From contig LNKV01000046.1 in assembly GCA_001465935.1 (NCBI GenBank), positions 186,001 through 250,000 of the forward strand: DNA of 64,000 nucleotides, read 5' to 3'. Under the pieces are notes generated by a model that saw nothing but the letters and a program-made list of their open reading frames with translations, had not been told where the DNA came from and did not search any database. A program made the translations under genes and the position numbers. This document shows, in pieces, positions 10,890-21,945 of this stretch. The stretch's first letter is position 1; every line of letters starts with the position of its first letter. This DNA comes from Clarireedia homoeocarpa. Its lineage: Eukaryota > Ascomycota > Leotiomycetes > Helotiales > Rutstroemiaceae.

Positions 10890-13369
10890 TTTGATAGATG
10901 GTGTTATGGTGACAGATTGAAAGATGTATTTGGATATATGGAAGTTTGAGAAGATGAAGAAGTGGTTGCTGATGAATGGAAAAAGTGAAGACCTCCTGGA
11001 GACCTACCGTGGTTTCTTATATGTTTGCATCTTGCACCAAACTGCTCCAAAGGACAGCCAAGCCAGTCATGAACTCTAACCCCAATGGATAAAAAGCCAA
11101 AACAGATGCGATCAATGAAGGGATCAGCCACCTTCTCAATGCGCGACACGAAATACCACACCTCGCTCTACTGCAACTCCGAGGAACGACAAAGCGACAG
11201 TGAGTTGATAGCTCCATGGCTGTGCGTACCAAGGATCCGTCCGGTCTGAGGTGCGAGGATATTTACGATGCGAGTTGGGAGCTATGGCCTATAGTGCGGG
11301 AGTTAGGATGATTGGCAGACATGATGGCGTCGCACTAATCCGTATATGGAAGTGGTAGTTTACGGACGTCCAGCTTCAAATCAAGCAGTACTCTGGGCGT
11401 TTGATGGGATATTGGGGGAGAAGCATGGACGCCGGGTGGCGCGAAGGATTCATATGGTGGTCTTGAGTGGATTCGGGTCTTTTGTTGCGTGGAATGGCAC
11501 TGGAAACCTCTTAAGTCGCCAATCTATGACGATGACAAGATATCGAATTTCTTGTCGGCGTTAGTTAGTTCACAGCCGAGCAATGAGGAACGTCCATCTC
11601 CCGGGAGTATACAGGATACTCTCATTCGATAGAGTATGGCTGCCGCATCTTAGATCTCGCAGGCGTCGCATAGATGTACATAGAAAGGGCTCGTGGAATC
11701 GTGGCATCGTGGAATCGTGGTGTGAAGGGCTGGAAAGGGCTGGAAAGGGCTCATCTCGTAGTCCGTGCGAAGGTCAACTCGCTCTAATTCGACCAATCAA
11801 TAATTGGTGTTTCGTTTCAAAACGCATCGCCTCGTCCAAATCGTAATCGACGTTGCTTGGTTTCAGGGAGCTGTTATCCGTGGGGTTGTCCGAGTGGTAG
11901 GGAACAAAGTCATCATTCAGAATAGAACATCTGCAAGATCTTTCGGCGTCAAGTCTAAACGCGAAGACCGAGTCAGCCGTTCCTAGAAAACCCAACAAAC
12001 GAAGAGCTGCCCGCCGGCGCGGTCGACGGATCGTCGTGATGTTGAGCCGGTTTCGTTTTTTCGGGGTCGAGTTTGGGATAAATTCGAAAGCTACTTCGAA
12101 GGTCGATTGAGGAGAACTATTTGGCGGTCGTGCGATTTAGTCAGATTCTGGAGCCACACCTACGCCCATTTATACGTATTACCTCGGCGAAACTTCCTTC
12201 TCCTCATACAAAAGCATCCATTTAATTCTATCTATATCGCTTTTCTCATGGAGCATTGCAAATCTCAACAATTTTTGCTGCGATACTCTCTGACTATGGC
12301 GAGAAGTCAATGCGGTTGCATTCGTCGAGCAAACTTCGTACCTTCTTCAACAGAGTCGTCGATGCTTTTAAAGCCCGAGGTCTCCGTAAGGTTACCATGG
12401 CGTGCATTAGAACCCGCTTTGCATGAATCTACCTCGCTTATGTTCATCTGAGATTTTCTTATATTTAAATGTAATCTGGTCAGCTATTTTTCGCCATCCT
12501 TATTTCTAGTTTGGCACTGGCTAAGCCCGAGCTATTGCTGGCTATTGCTGGCTATTGCTGGCTAGACTTCTATATGTCCACCGATGGACTTGGTTTTTGC
12601 GAGAGCTGATGTAGGTTTTCAATCGACGTAATTTCGAGCTGCACAGTGGTTTTCATACTCCAGGTGGTTCATCACTCGTGGTGGTTCATGTCCTTGATAT
12701 CTTTCTCGGATATCTCATGCTAGTATGTTCTACGCTGTTCTCTAGATATCAACTATCCTTGCCAGAAAATTCTCCGTGCATCAGGTACCAGATAGACCAG
12801 CAAGGCTAGCGGGTGCCGGCACGCCTGGCACGAATGTCAGACGTCAGCTCCCCCAGTTTCTGTATCCAAAGAAAAGGTCTTGATCGACTGGGGTTCGCTT
12901 CAATTTCACCTCGAACCCACTTCGTTGTGCAAACAAGTTCTTTTATGGGCATGTATATGCAGCTTGCTCACTTTCACGCATGAGCTGACGTTAGACCTGA
13001 AATCTCACAAGAGCGGGAGATTGTCGCATGCCGATAAATCACGTTGTATGCTGTCGGACAACACTAGCGCTTGTCTTATGGAACATTGAAGTTTAGTTTG
13101 ACGTTCAACGGTAGTGGGACAGGAACGGGCAACACAAGGCATTGTTCCACAAACTCTAGCCGTATGTAGCGATGACTGCGCCGATGGTAACATGGTACGA
13201 ATGGGGAAAAAAAATGCATTAGGTATCTTATGCTTTTGCGCTTTTAAGTAGCAAAGAAATGGAAATCTAGAATGTGTTACTTTCTGGGCTTCCTTCCCCA
13301 GATGATATATCTGATTCTTGTTAGCGACGATACAGCTCAGGTCTGGTCGATCTTTTAACGTTCTCCAAC
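10890..13369. other. Long gene-free interval with short tandem repeats
   Basis: About 2.5 kb without a frame I can support; the many short frames have no domain-like text. Small tandem repeats are visible: CGTGGAAT/CGTGGCAT units then GCTGGAAAGG copies near 11693-11750, and three copies of GCTATTGCTG at 12531-12560. The left part must include the reductase promoter. A gene lost to decay cannot be excluded. Confidence 0.45.
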
Positions 13370-14679
13370 TTACAAAGGTAGGTATGCGTGTATATTCCTA
13401 TTCCGCAGATCATATTTTGCTCCATTCAGCAGCTCATCTGTGTCTGCTTCCTTCCATTTCAGACTGTGCGTGAGGATAGATTTCAAGGACGATAAAGATA
13501 TTGACAAATCTTGCCGTAGCATCATGCCGACCTCCTTTTCTTTGGAACCAAGTGGCCAATCGTTGATTGGAATGTGATATACAACTTCTGTCACCTCTTC
13601 GAACCCAATGTCTTCCATCCATTCTTTGTAGTAGGTTACGTTCAACCAAGGCCGCCCGGCCACTTCGCCCGCTTTCACACAAGCCTTGAACCACTTCTCA
13701 AGCGATGTGTTCTCCAAAGTATTATCAATGGATTTCAAAGGTAACATGGGATCCAGAATCTGGGTATAACCGCCAGGAGCTAGAGCATCAAAACTTCTCC
13801 TAAAAATTTCTTTCTGGTCTTCGAAACACATGAATAGATCGTTCAGGTGGATGAAATCGAATTTGTGAGAAAATTCCCATGGATCTTCTGCATCGGCCAC
13901 AATAAACTCACAGTTATCAGGCAAGCTGTGCGTTGATTAGTACGAGCCCAACCGAGATTGTCAAGAATGACTGATGATACCTTTCGTAATTCATCAAACT
14001 GAGATCCGTTCCGATGACCTTAGCATTCGGATGCTCCATGGCTTGTTCAATTAGTATCGTGGCCGAGGTCGTTAGCAGTGGGTACAACTTACCAAACTCG
14101 ATGGCCCATTTTCCTGTGCCTGTTCCAATATCAAGCACGTGGTACTCCTTTTTCTGGTCAGGGTCTAATGGAGCTAGGAAGATCTTGCCATCAAACAGCA
14201 CTCGTTGTAATTCAAGTTGGTGATCTAATCAATTTAGCACGGGAGCTCATTGACGCATCAAACAATTAATGCAAATTTACCTAATCTATCAAGTTCACGC
14301 TATTAGGGTAGGACCACGATATCAGCGAACCGCTCAGTACCAATTATACAGATATTCTCACCTGGTCATTGGGCAGTAAATATTCTGCACAGAAGATACA
14401 GTCAGCATGAAGGTTCCATGAATGGAATTAGATCTACATGAATGAGTACCTACTTCCTTCCTTGTACTGATGGAAAGTTCTCTTCTGCTTCTCACCAAAA
14501 TCCGGCGGACTTTCAGGGTGCACAAAATCAACCGCCTTTGCATAGAATGAGATTAGCGCCGATACTTGTGAAGGCATTGGCGGAACCATGCCAAAAAGGA
14601 AAGACAAAAAAGGAATACATACAGCAGGATCAACTTCCAATTCCTGCACCGTTGTGCTAGTCACGATGATGTCGAACAT
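13370..14679 (-). CDS. SAM-dependent methyltransferase (class I, LaeA-like group)
   Basis: Seven exons, 14679-14623, 14535-14454, 14384-14362, 14299-14281, 14224-14093, 14041-13981 and 13925-13370, join to 309 residues. Each junction was fixed by frame and by the usual fungal pattern: YKEGKYLLPND, then REL-DRLDHQLELQ, then LFDGKIFLAPL. The SAM-binding motif I is VLDIGTGTGKWAIEFA, followed by the acidic loop VIGTDLS and PDNCEFIVADAEDPW; a later FDFIHLNDLF fits motif IV. This is the layout of fungal class-I methyltransferases related to LaeA and secondary-metabolite enzymes, but the substrate is not predictable. Exon 4 is only 19 nt. The gene lies 2.5 kb upstream of the naphthol reductase on the same strand; a metabolic link is speculation. 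Confidence 0.82.
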
Positions 14680-15219
14680 GATTATTGAATTGAGGTGGCG
14701 CGTGCGGATGAAATGTGAAGCTGTCGTGAATGATGGGTTGAGGAATTAGTTGGGTCTTTTCTATGCAGAAGTATGAAGAGAACGAGCTGGCAGAGGAAAT
14801 GACACGGTCTTGAAGCAAAGGTGGGTTGAAATCCTTGAAAATGAGAGCTCCGCAATCAGTGATAATAAAATGTTACAAGCTATACGTACGTACGGCCAGA
14901 CGTGTATGTCTTCCTAGAATGGGGGGGGGATTTTGGTATGATTTTGGTATGATTTTCGCGGGGCCACTTTTTTCCTTCCCTCGCCTTTTGCGGGTTTGGG
15001 AATTCCCAGGGCGTGTAGCGGAAGGATGGGGCTTGCGCTTGATGGAGAAATTGGGACCAGAGATGGTAAACCGATGCAACCGTATTTCGCAGGTGTGATA
15101 AGCAAGCCGGGGACATGGTACAAAAGGGGGGATGATCTGAAGGGGAGGAGATTTTGAGAGGTTTTTTTCTGGGAGTGGCCGTATTGTGGTGCAAGCGTTT
15201 TTCTTACCAGGCCGGAGAG

Positions 15220-15271
15220 GTGGCAGTGGCAGCGGTGGCAGCGGTGGCAGCGGTCGCAGAGGTCGCAGAGG
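15220..15271. repeat. GTGGCAGCG-type short tandem repeat
   Basis: Imperfect 6- to 9-bp units of the form GTGGCA / GCGGTGGCA drifting into GGTCGCAGA copies over about 50 bp. Confidence 0.7.
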
Positions 15272-15444
15272 GACATGATTCGCTTTGAGCGCTCTGAGGC
15301 TCCGCGGGTCATGTTCCCCGCGCGCGGCGACACCGATCAAACAGGTGTACGAGGATGCGCAACGCAGGAAGGTGTCGATCGGTGGTACAGCAGCACAACT
15401 GCAAATGCCATGCAAAAAGCCATGTACCAAGGACAGTAGCGAGG

Positions 15445-15487
15445 GAGTGGTGAGTGGTGGGTGAGTGGTGAGTGGTGGGTGAGTGGT
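15445..15487. repeat. GAGTGGTGGGT tandem repeat
   Basis: Alternating GAGTGGT and GAGTGGTGGGT units, five copies in 43 bp. A separate run of GTGGATGCGTA-like units follows at about 15529-15577. Confidence 0.7.
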
Positions 15488-15607
15488 AAGATTGGTGAAC
15501 AGTCAGCTTGGCTAGTGCTAATGAGGAGTGGATGCGTAGTGGATGCGTACTGTAGTGGATGCGTAATGGATGCGTAGGTGAGTGATAAGATCGGATCGGA
15601 TCATGTT

Positions 15608-15792
15608 AACCTAAATCATGGGGATATAAATCGAAAGCACAAGGATATAAACCTAAATCACGAGAGGATATAGCCGTAAACCATGAGGACGTAAACCTAA
15701 ATCACGAGGAGATAACCGTAAATCATGAGGATATAACCGTAAACCATGAGGAGATACTTCCGTAAACCATGAGGAGATATTTCCGTAAACCT
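15608..15792. repeat. Degenerate minisatellite, about 21-23 bp x 8
   Basis: Eight or nine units aligned by eye, of consensus AACCGTAAACCATGAGGAGAT (split here as AACCGTAAACCATG + AGGAGAT), with lengths 20-23 bp. Early units carry CCTAAATCACGAG and later ones CCGTAAACCATGAG, suggesting stepwise expansion of two sub-variants. Confidence 0.75.
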
Positions 15793-16340
15793 CTGGCCTA
15801 TCGCGGGAAGCCGAAGTTCAAAACCAGGGACCAGAAGGCCAATCATCGACTACCTCTGAATCAGGGGTGGGAAACCAGTGTGAGGACTTGAGTAATGCCT
15901 CACACAACTGTGTTCACTTAACCTTAACGTTCTCCAGCGCCAATTTGGGAGGGTTGCCAGATGCGGTTAGTGCGTAAGCCTCTTGTCTACGAAAGGTCGC
16001 AAAGGTACGCAAAGGTCCGCAAAGGTCCTTCGTTCTGAAATCTCACCTCCAGGTAACGTTAAGGTCTCCGCTCAAGCTCACAAGGTACTTGTGTCCATGG
16101 CCATGGGCGCCCTTGTACCTTATCGCCCGATGTGACCTTCCCACGCTGCCACGGCTGCCTACGGAGGAAGTAGGGAGAACCTGGAAACCCGATTCATGCC
16201 TCGGAACAAGTTAGCGACAGGACCGCAGTGAGTCGGCGAATATTGCCAATTGCTTGTAATTTGCATGGCATTGCGGCAAGTTGCGAAATGACAGCACGAA
16301 GTAGAAACCCCCACACAACCCAGCTAGCACTCTACCTCTG

Positions 16341-16399
16341 TTCCATATACCATATGCCATATTCCATATCCCGTATCCCATATCCCGTATCCCATATCC
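16341..16399. repeat. CCATAT/CCGTATC tandem repeat
   Basis: Seven- to eight-base units (CCATATA, CCATATG, CCATATC, CCGTATC) repeated about eight times in 59 bp. Confidence 0.75.
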
Positions 16400-16484
16400 T
16401 AGGGACTAGCATACGAAAAACTCTGGTAAAGCCTCGGATGCACAGGTACCCACACATTTGTACATACAGGCTGCAAGGCGAGTA

Positions 16485-16573
16485 CACTTCACATTTCACA
16501 CTTCACACTTCACATTTCACATTTCACACTTCACATTTCACATTTCACACTTCACATTTCACATTTCACATTT
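16485..16573. repeat. CACATTTCA / CACACTTCA 9-bp tandem repeat
   Basis: About ten copies of a 9-bp unit with T/C variation at one position. A C-rich homopolymer follows near 16592-16606. Open frames through this stretch read as repeating HFTFHTS and are artefacts of the repeat. Confidence 0.8.
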
Positions 16574-16884
16574 TATTCCCTCTCCATCTATGCTGCCCCC
16601 CCCCCCCGGCATATATATCGCCAGTATCAAACGTCATTGGCTTGAAGAAACCTACAGAGACCAGGGAATTTAAACTTTAAAGGAAAGACATGCAATCATG
16701 CAATCATGCCATCAGGCGAGGCACCAAATGAATTCGGATTATTGCTCCCGGAAAAAGATCGGCCCGAAATTTTAGAGCTCTCCTCTGCATCTCCCCCGCA
16801 ACAAAACCGGTAACTTAAGCTCGGCCATCGGGACTCCAAACATCTTAGTGATAACTATTGTATCCGCGTTATGAACCCATCGAA

Positions 16885-18083
16885 ATGATGATAAGACATC
16901 TGTTTCGACGCCGTAACTATGGCATAAAGCTCCTGCAATTACGCTGTCTCGCGACAGCCGCTGATCCTATGGTAGGTCAAATGAATGAACCTCAGCAACA
17001 TGGGGACAACCGAATCAGAATCGTCGAGGTTGGACCGCGGGATGGATTGCAAAATGAGAAAACGATAATTCCATTAGCCACGAAAATAAGCCTGATCGAA
17101 CGACTTGCGCAAACCGGATTAAGAGACATCGAAGCTGGCTCTTTTGTCTCTCCAAAATGGGTTCCGCAGGTAAGACGCCTGTCTCTTACTTGATTGAACA
17201 AGGACGGACTGACATCTATTAACTGCAGATGGCAGACGCAAGCGAAATACTGGAACACATCCTTAAGAACCAGGATCCATCAAATCCTTCTATTCGATAT
17301 TCTTTCCTTGCACCAAATACGAAAGGACTCAATAATGCGATGAGCATCCTGAATCAAAATCCACATACATACTACGTCTCCGACGCACCGGATGACACTT
17401 TCTACAAGAGTAACGATACTTCCACCGATTCGTCCGCAAACAAGCCATATATTGAAATGTCTGTCTTCGCGGCTGCGACCGAGTCCTTTTCACAGAAGAA
17501 CCTCAACTGCAGCATAGCAGCCTCACTGGAGCGATTTAAAGAAGTCATACAGGCAGCGAAAGACGCCGGTATGCGAGTACGTGCCTACATATCTGTTGTG
17601 TTGGGCTGTCCTTTTGAAGGTTACGAAGTAGATCCTCGACGAGTTGCAGAAATCGCAACGGACCTCCTCGAAATGGGCGCTGACGAGATTGATCTTGGTG
17701 ATACAACAGGTATGGGTACAGCACCTCGGACTCTTGAACTTCTACGTGCAATGCAAGCTGCAGGAGTAAGAAACGAGGATTTAGCTATGCATTTTCATGA
17801 TACTTATGGACAAGCTTTGGTCAATACAGTTGTTAGTTTGGAACATGGAATTAGGACTTTCGATAGTAGTGTAGGTGGACTCGGTGGGTGCCCGTATAGT
17901 CCCGGAGCAACAGGAAATGTTGCAACAGAGGATATGGTCTACTTGATGGAGAGTATGGGTATGCATACTGGCATTGACATCAATGGTCTTGCTGACATTG
18001 GACAATGGATTACTGGTGAAATAGGGAAGCCAAATTCCAGTAGTGTTGGAAAGGCCCTGATAGGCGCCAGAGAACGGCAATAA
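16885..18083 (+). CDS. Hydroxymethylglutaryl-CoA lyase, mitochondrial
   Basis: Two exons, 16885-17169 and 17229-18083, with a 59-nt GTAAGA...TGCAG intron, encode 379 residues. The enzyme cleaves HMG-CoA to acetyl-CoA and acetoacetate, the last step of leucine catabolism. Signatures: VEVGPRDGLQNE near residue 51 (catalytic Arg-Asp), ETFAxGSFVSPKWVPQ-like EAGSFVSPKWVPQ, the VLGCPFEG loop, DLGDTTGMG, the metal ligands in AMHFHDTYGQ, and the active-site Cys loop GGCPYSPGATGNVATED. The N-terminus MMIRHLFRRRNYGIKLLQLR is an obvious mitochondrial presequence. ATG 16885 was chosen because the open frame upstream has no further ATG; the next-codon ATG at 16888 is equivalent. The Cys loop has Pro where Lys/Ala is common, a minor variation. 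Confidence 0.93.
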
Positions 18084-18569
18084 GTCTGGATTGGATTTTA
18101 CGCGTACGGAATTTGGTCTAAATCTTATGAATTGCTCAACTTGTTGAATTGCAAAACGTGTGTCAGTACGCAAGTTAAATATGGCTAGGTAATGAGTAAT
18201 GCTGTAAATACAAGATCATAATGAAGCCAATTCCTCCACTGTTCTATATATATATATAGGTTTACAGCAAATAATAACTCATGACTGGAAATCTTTCACC
18301 CAAGCCGGTCAGTAGTGGTCATGCCGCCAAAATGTCCTCTTTCAGACACGTGATGCGACGCTTTGCTACCTTATTTTCGCTTATCGCAATTGCCTCGACA
18401 TTCAAGCTAAGCTCAGCTCCGCTCCGCCAAAAGCAACTGAAGCTCTCCAACCTCTCCAACATCGAAGCTCTCCACCTCGCAAAGCGTATTCACTATTTTC
18501 CTGAAGCTTCCTGTGATTGGAGGCTCTTACCGTCTTTTCTTTTTCTCGTAATCCCAATAGTCCGCAACC
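18084..18569. other. Intergenic; promoter and 5' UTR of the V-ATPase gene
   Basis: Contains a TA dinucleotide run near 18246-18258, then pyrimidine-rich tracts directly before the V-ATPase ATG, typical of strongly expressed fungal genes. The plus-strand frame at 18281-18613 overlaps the true start in another frame and is not called. Confidence 0.55.
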
Positions 18570-20454
18570 ATGGGCGATCCAAGAGAATCGTCATCGTACA
18601 GTGTTACACCTAGGATTAGGTACAATACCATCGGCGGTATCAACGGTCCTTTGGTTATCTTGGAGAATGTGAGCTGGATGAACGCACGAAGCCGCGATCG
18701 AGTTGTGCTTACGAGGTTCTAGGTCAAATTCCCTAGATACAACGAGATTGTTAGTTTGACTCTACCTGATGGAACAGAGAGGTCAGGTCAAGTGTTGGAA
18801 GCTAGAGGTGCGTGGCCAGTCTGCCAAATAATCTTGCGAACAATGAGGCTGATTTTTATTAATTTATAGGTGATCGAGCTGTTGTGCAGGTACGGGCAAT
18901 ATAGATTTAAGCAAACCAACATCTTATACTAATGGGCGGTTAGGTCTTCGAAGGAACTCCTGGTATTGATGTGAAGAAGGTATGATGAAAACACAGGCAG
19001 CATATCTGCGACTGATCTGACAAGACACATAGACCAAAGTCGAGTTTACCGGACACAGTTTGAAGCTAGGTGTCTCCGAAGACATGTTGGGTCGAATTTT
19101 CGATGGATCGGGAAGAGCAATTGACAAGGGTCCAAAAGTGTTGGCTGAGGAGTACCTGGACATCAACGGGAGTCCTATCAACCCATATTCCCGAGTAAGG
19201 TTGGCAAGGTCTGCCATGCTGGCTCTATGCTAACAGTTGCTAGGTGTATCCCGAAGAAATGATCTCAACCGGTATTTCTGCTATTGACACTATGAACTCC
19301 ATTGCTCGTGGACAAAAGATTCCCATCTTCTCAGCCGCCGGTTTACCACATAATGAAATCGCTGCTCAGATTTGTCGACAAGCTGGTTTGGTTCAGAAGC
19401 AAGGAGTTACCAACAAAGGCACACATGATGGACATGAAGAGAACTTCTCTATTGTTTTTGCAGCTATGGGTGTTAACTTGGAAACCGCTCGTTTCTTCAC
19501 TAGAGATTTCGAGGAGAACGGAAGTTTAGAACGTGTGACCCTCTTCTTGAACTTGGCCAATGACCCTACGTAAGCACAAACTCCATGCCCACTAACCCCA
19601 GCGTATGTCTGACCGCTCATAGTATTGAACGTATCATTACCCCTCGTCTCGCGCTTACAACTGCCGAATACTATGCTTATCAGCTTGAGAAGCACGTTCT
19701 GGTTATTCTTACTGATTTGACTGCGTATTGCGACGCTCTTCGTGAGGTTTCTGCAGCTCGTGAGGAAGTGCCGGGTCGTCGTGGATACCCTGGTTACATG
19801 TACACGGATTTGTCCACCATCTACGAGCGTGCCGGTCGTGTTACGGGACGAAATGGATCCATCACTCAAATTCCTATTTTGACTATGCCTAACGACGATA
19901 TTACTCATCCAATTCCGGATTTGACTGGTTACATTACTGAAGGACAAATCTTCGTTGATCGTCAACTTGATAACCGTGGTATCTATCCACCGATCAACGT
20001 TCTGCCATCGCTCTCTCGTCTCATGAAGTCTGCTATCGGAGAAGGACACACCCGAAAGGATCACGGTGATGTTTCCAACCAGTTATATGCTAAATATGCT
20101 ATTGGTCGTGATGCGGCATCAATGAAAGCAGTCGTTGGTGAGGAAGCGTTGTCGTCTGAGGACAAGCTTTCGTTGGAGTTCTTGGAGAAATTCGAGCGTA
20201 CTTTCATTTCGCAATCTGCTTACGAATCAAGAACTATTTATGAGTCCCTGGATCAAGCATGGAGCTTGCTCCGCATCTACCCTAAGGAGTTGCTCAACCG
20301 TATCCCACAGAAGGTTTTGGCTGAGTTCTACCAACGATCTGCCGCCGACCGAAAGGGTAAGGGACGTGCTGGAAACAAGGATACCAAAGACAACAGTGAG
20401 GAAAACAAGACAAATGGTGGACAACAACAGGAAGAGAACTTGATCGATGCATAA
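18570..20454 (+). CDS. vma-2: V-type proton ATPase subunit B
   Basis: Seven exons, 18570-18668, 18723-18807, 18870-18889, 18944-18979, 19033-19194, 19244-19569 and 19623-20454, join to 519 residues. This is the non-catalytic nucleotide-binding B subunit of the peripheral V1 sector that acidifies vacuoles and other organelles. Family text is continuous: RIRYNTIGGINGPLVILEN, VSLTLPDGTERSGQVLEA, VFEGTPGIDVKK, TGHSLKLGVSEDMLGRIFDG, ISTGISAIDTMNSIARGQKIP, the degenerate P-loop region FSAAGLPHNEIAAQICRQ, PGYMYTDLSTIYERAGR, and NDDITHPIPDLTGYITEGQ. The C-terminal tail of about 30 residues is Lys/Asn/Gln-rich and variable, as usual. Exon 3 is a 20-nt microexon and most introns cluster in the first 700 nt, a common pattern for highly expressed ascomycete genes. 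Confidence 0.96.
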
Positions 20455-21945
20455 GTGTGATGTGTAGCTGTTAGGAACGCCGGTGTTGAGCGGTTTTTGA
20501 GAAGCGAACAGAGCGCTGCTATTGTGAATATATCAATTGAGATCCCTTCTGTTTGTAATGAGCGACGTGTAGATATTATGATCAGAGAACGTTGGTGGAG
20601 GCTAGGATTAGAATGAAAGACTGACGTACATTCAGCCTTGTTTTCGTGATGACTTGTATAACCCCAGGATTTTGGAGCATGTAATTTATATCAATGAGGG
20701 ACATATCTACTAACAAGGCAACTATGTAACAGGGTATGTATACTGCATGAGCAATGCGACGATGCTGCTGGTTCCTGATTTTTTTTTTTTTTACTTTCTT
20801 CCCTAATATAAGCAGCGTCGGCGAGACTATTTTTCCAGATCACCTGGAAAGTGGGCTCAGCATATGCGCACGAATAATGGTACCGGAAAAGAACCGAATG
20901 ATCGTGTTGGCGGGGGAAGAAAGCCATATGAACCTGGTCCAACCCCGCATTCACTAATGTAATGTAGCTGCGCCGTACAAGTCGGACCTTTGGGGGGTGT
21001 GGGAGACGCGCCAATCAGAGAAAGAGGTTGGGACGCCATTTTTGTTTTATGGGGTGCGCTGGGAGATGGGAATTGGGGAAAGAAGCTTTTGCGGTAAGCA
21101 TTGCTTTCCGAGGTGCACGTTTTGCGCCTGGGTTGGTTGCTTTTAGCCGGCGTTGAGTTGAGATGTGATGTGATGTGATGTGTTTGGGAGATTTTTTTTT
21201 TCATTTTATGTGGAAGATGTGAGGGAGTGAGTGGGGAGAGGGAAGGGGGATGAGCAGAGATGAGAAGAGAGCAGAGCGGATACAGTAAAGTAAGTATAGC
21301 GAGCGAGCGGTGGTGAGCATGACGTTGACATCTATCTGGCAGCCGGCGAATTATCCATGATGCGATGCGGAGAAGACCCCCGCATTTGCACCCCATACAG
21401 GAAAGCCCGGGGAAGAACAAGAGCTCCGGGGTAGAAATGAGCTAGAGGCTGGGGTGGGAAGGTAAGTAAAGTAGGTCATGTTCACCGCATCTCTACTTAA
21501 TGACTTAACGGTACGACGGATCGGCTGCTAACCTGCTTTACGTAGTACAACGCCGTTTTCTTTTCTTACGAGCAATTTCCAGGTCGCTACTACTGTAGGT
21601 GTACCTTAGCACGCTGCTGTGTCCTGTCAGTATGCAATATGCAGCTAGGATGGGGGAAATGTGCGGGGCAGGTACGAGGTGGAAAGAACATAAATTTGTT
21701 TGTTGCCCCGACCTTTTTCGGTTTTCCTGTTTTCTTCCTTGGAGTCAAGCTTGAGGGTTTACTGCAATTGAGAAAAGGGCATTGCTATTGAAGGCATACT
21801 TTGAGGTCAATTGGATTAATTAGACGAATTTGGACGATTCGGCTTCTGTAGGACTACTGGCGCATCTTTTGGATATCACCATAGCCCACCACTTCTTTTC
21901 AAGACAGTCCACGCATCAGGACTCACCAAGTCCACAGTCTTCAAA
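20455..21945. other. Intergenic, no gene supported
   Basis: About 1.5 kb between two plus-strand genes. A T12 run occurs near 20780 and a TGTGA repeat near 21162-21181. The 187-codon minus-strand frame at 20857-21420 opens without ATG and is Pro/Ser-rich low complexity; it is not called. Confidence 0.5.

Larger units (their letters stand above)
14680..16884. other. Gene-free, repeat-dense interval
   Basis: About 2.2 kb between the divergent methyltransferase and HMG-CoA lyase genes, holding at least six different tandem repeats, listed separately where clear. Long minus-strand frames at 14873-15430 overlap each other in all three frames across Pro/Arg/Cys-rich text generated by the GC-rich repeats, so they are not called. 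Confidence 0.55.

Noticed and set aside
14873..15430. Three overlapping long minus-strand frames, Pro/Arg/Cys-rich
   Set aside because: All three frames stay open because the GC-rich repeat DNA lacks stops; none has domain-like text.
16228..16680. 150-codon plus-strand frame with HFTFHTS repeats
   Set aside because: It is a translation of the 9-bp CACATTTCA repeat array and has no coding character outside it.
20857..21420. 187-codon minus-strand frame upstream of the aldose epimerase
   Set aside because: Opens with TTG, is low complexity, and lies in the presumed promoter of a plus-strand gene.
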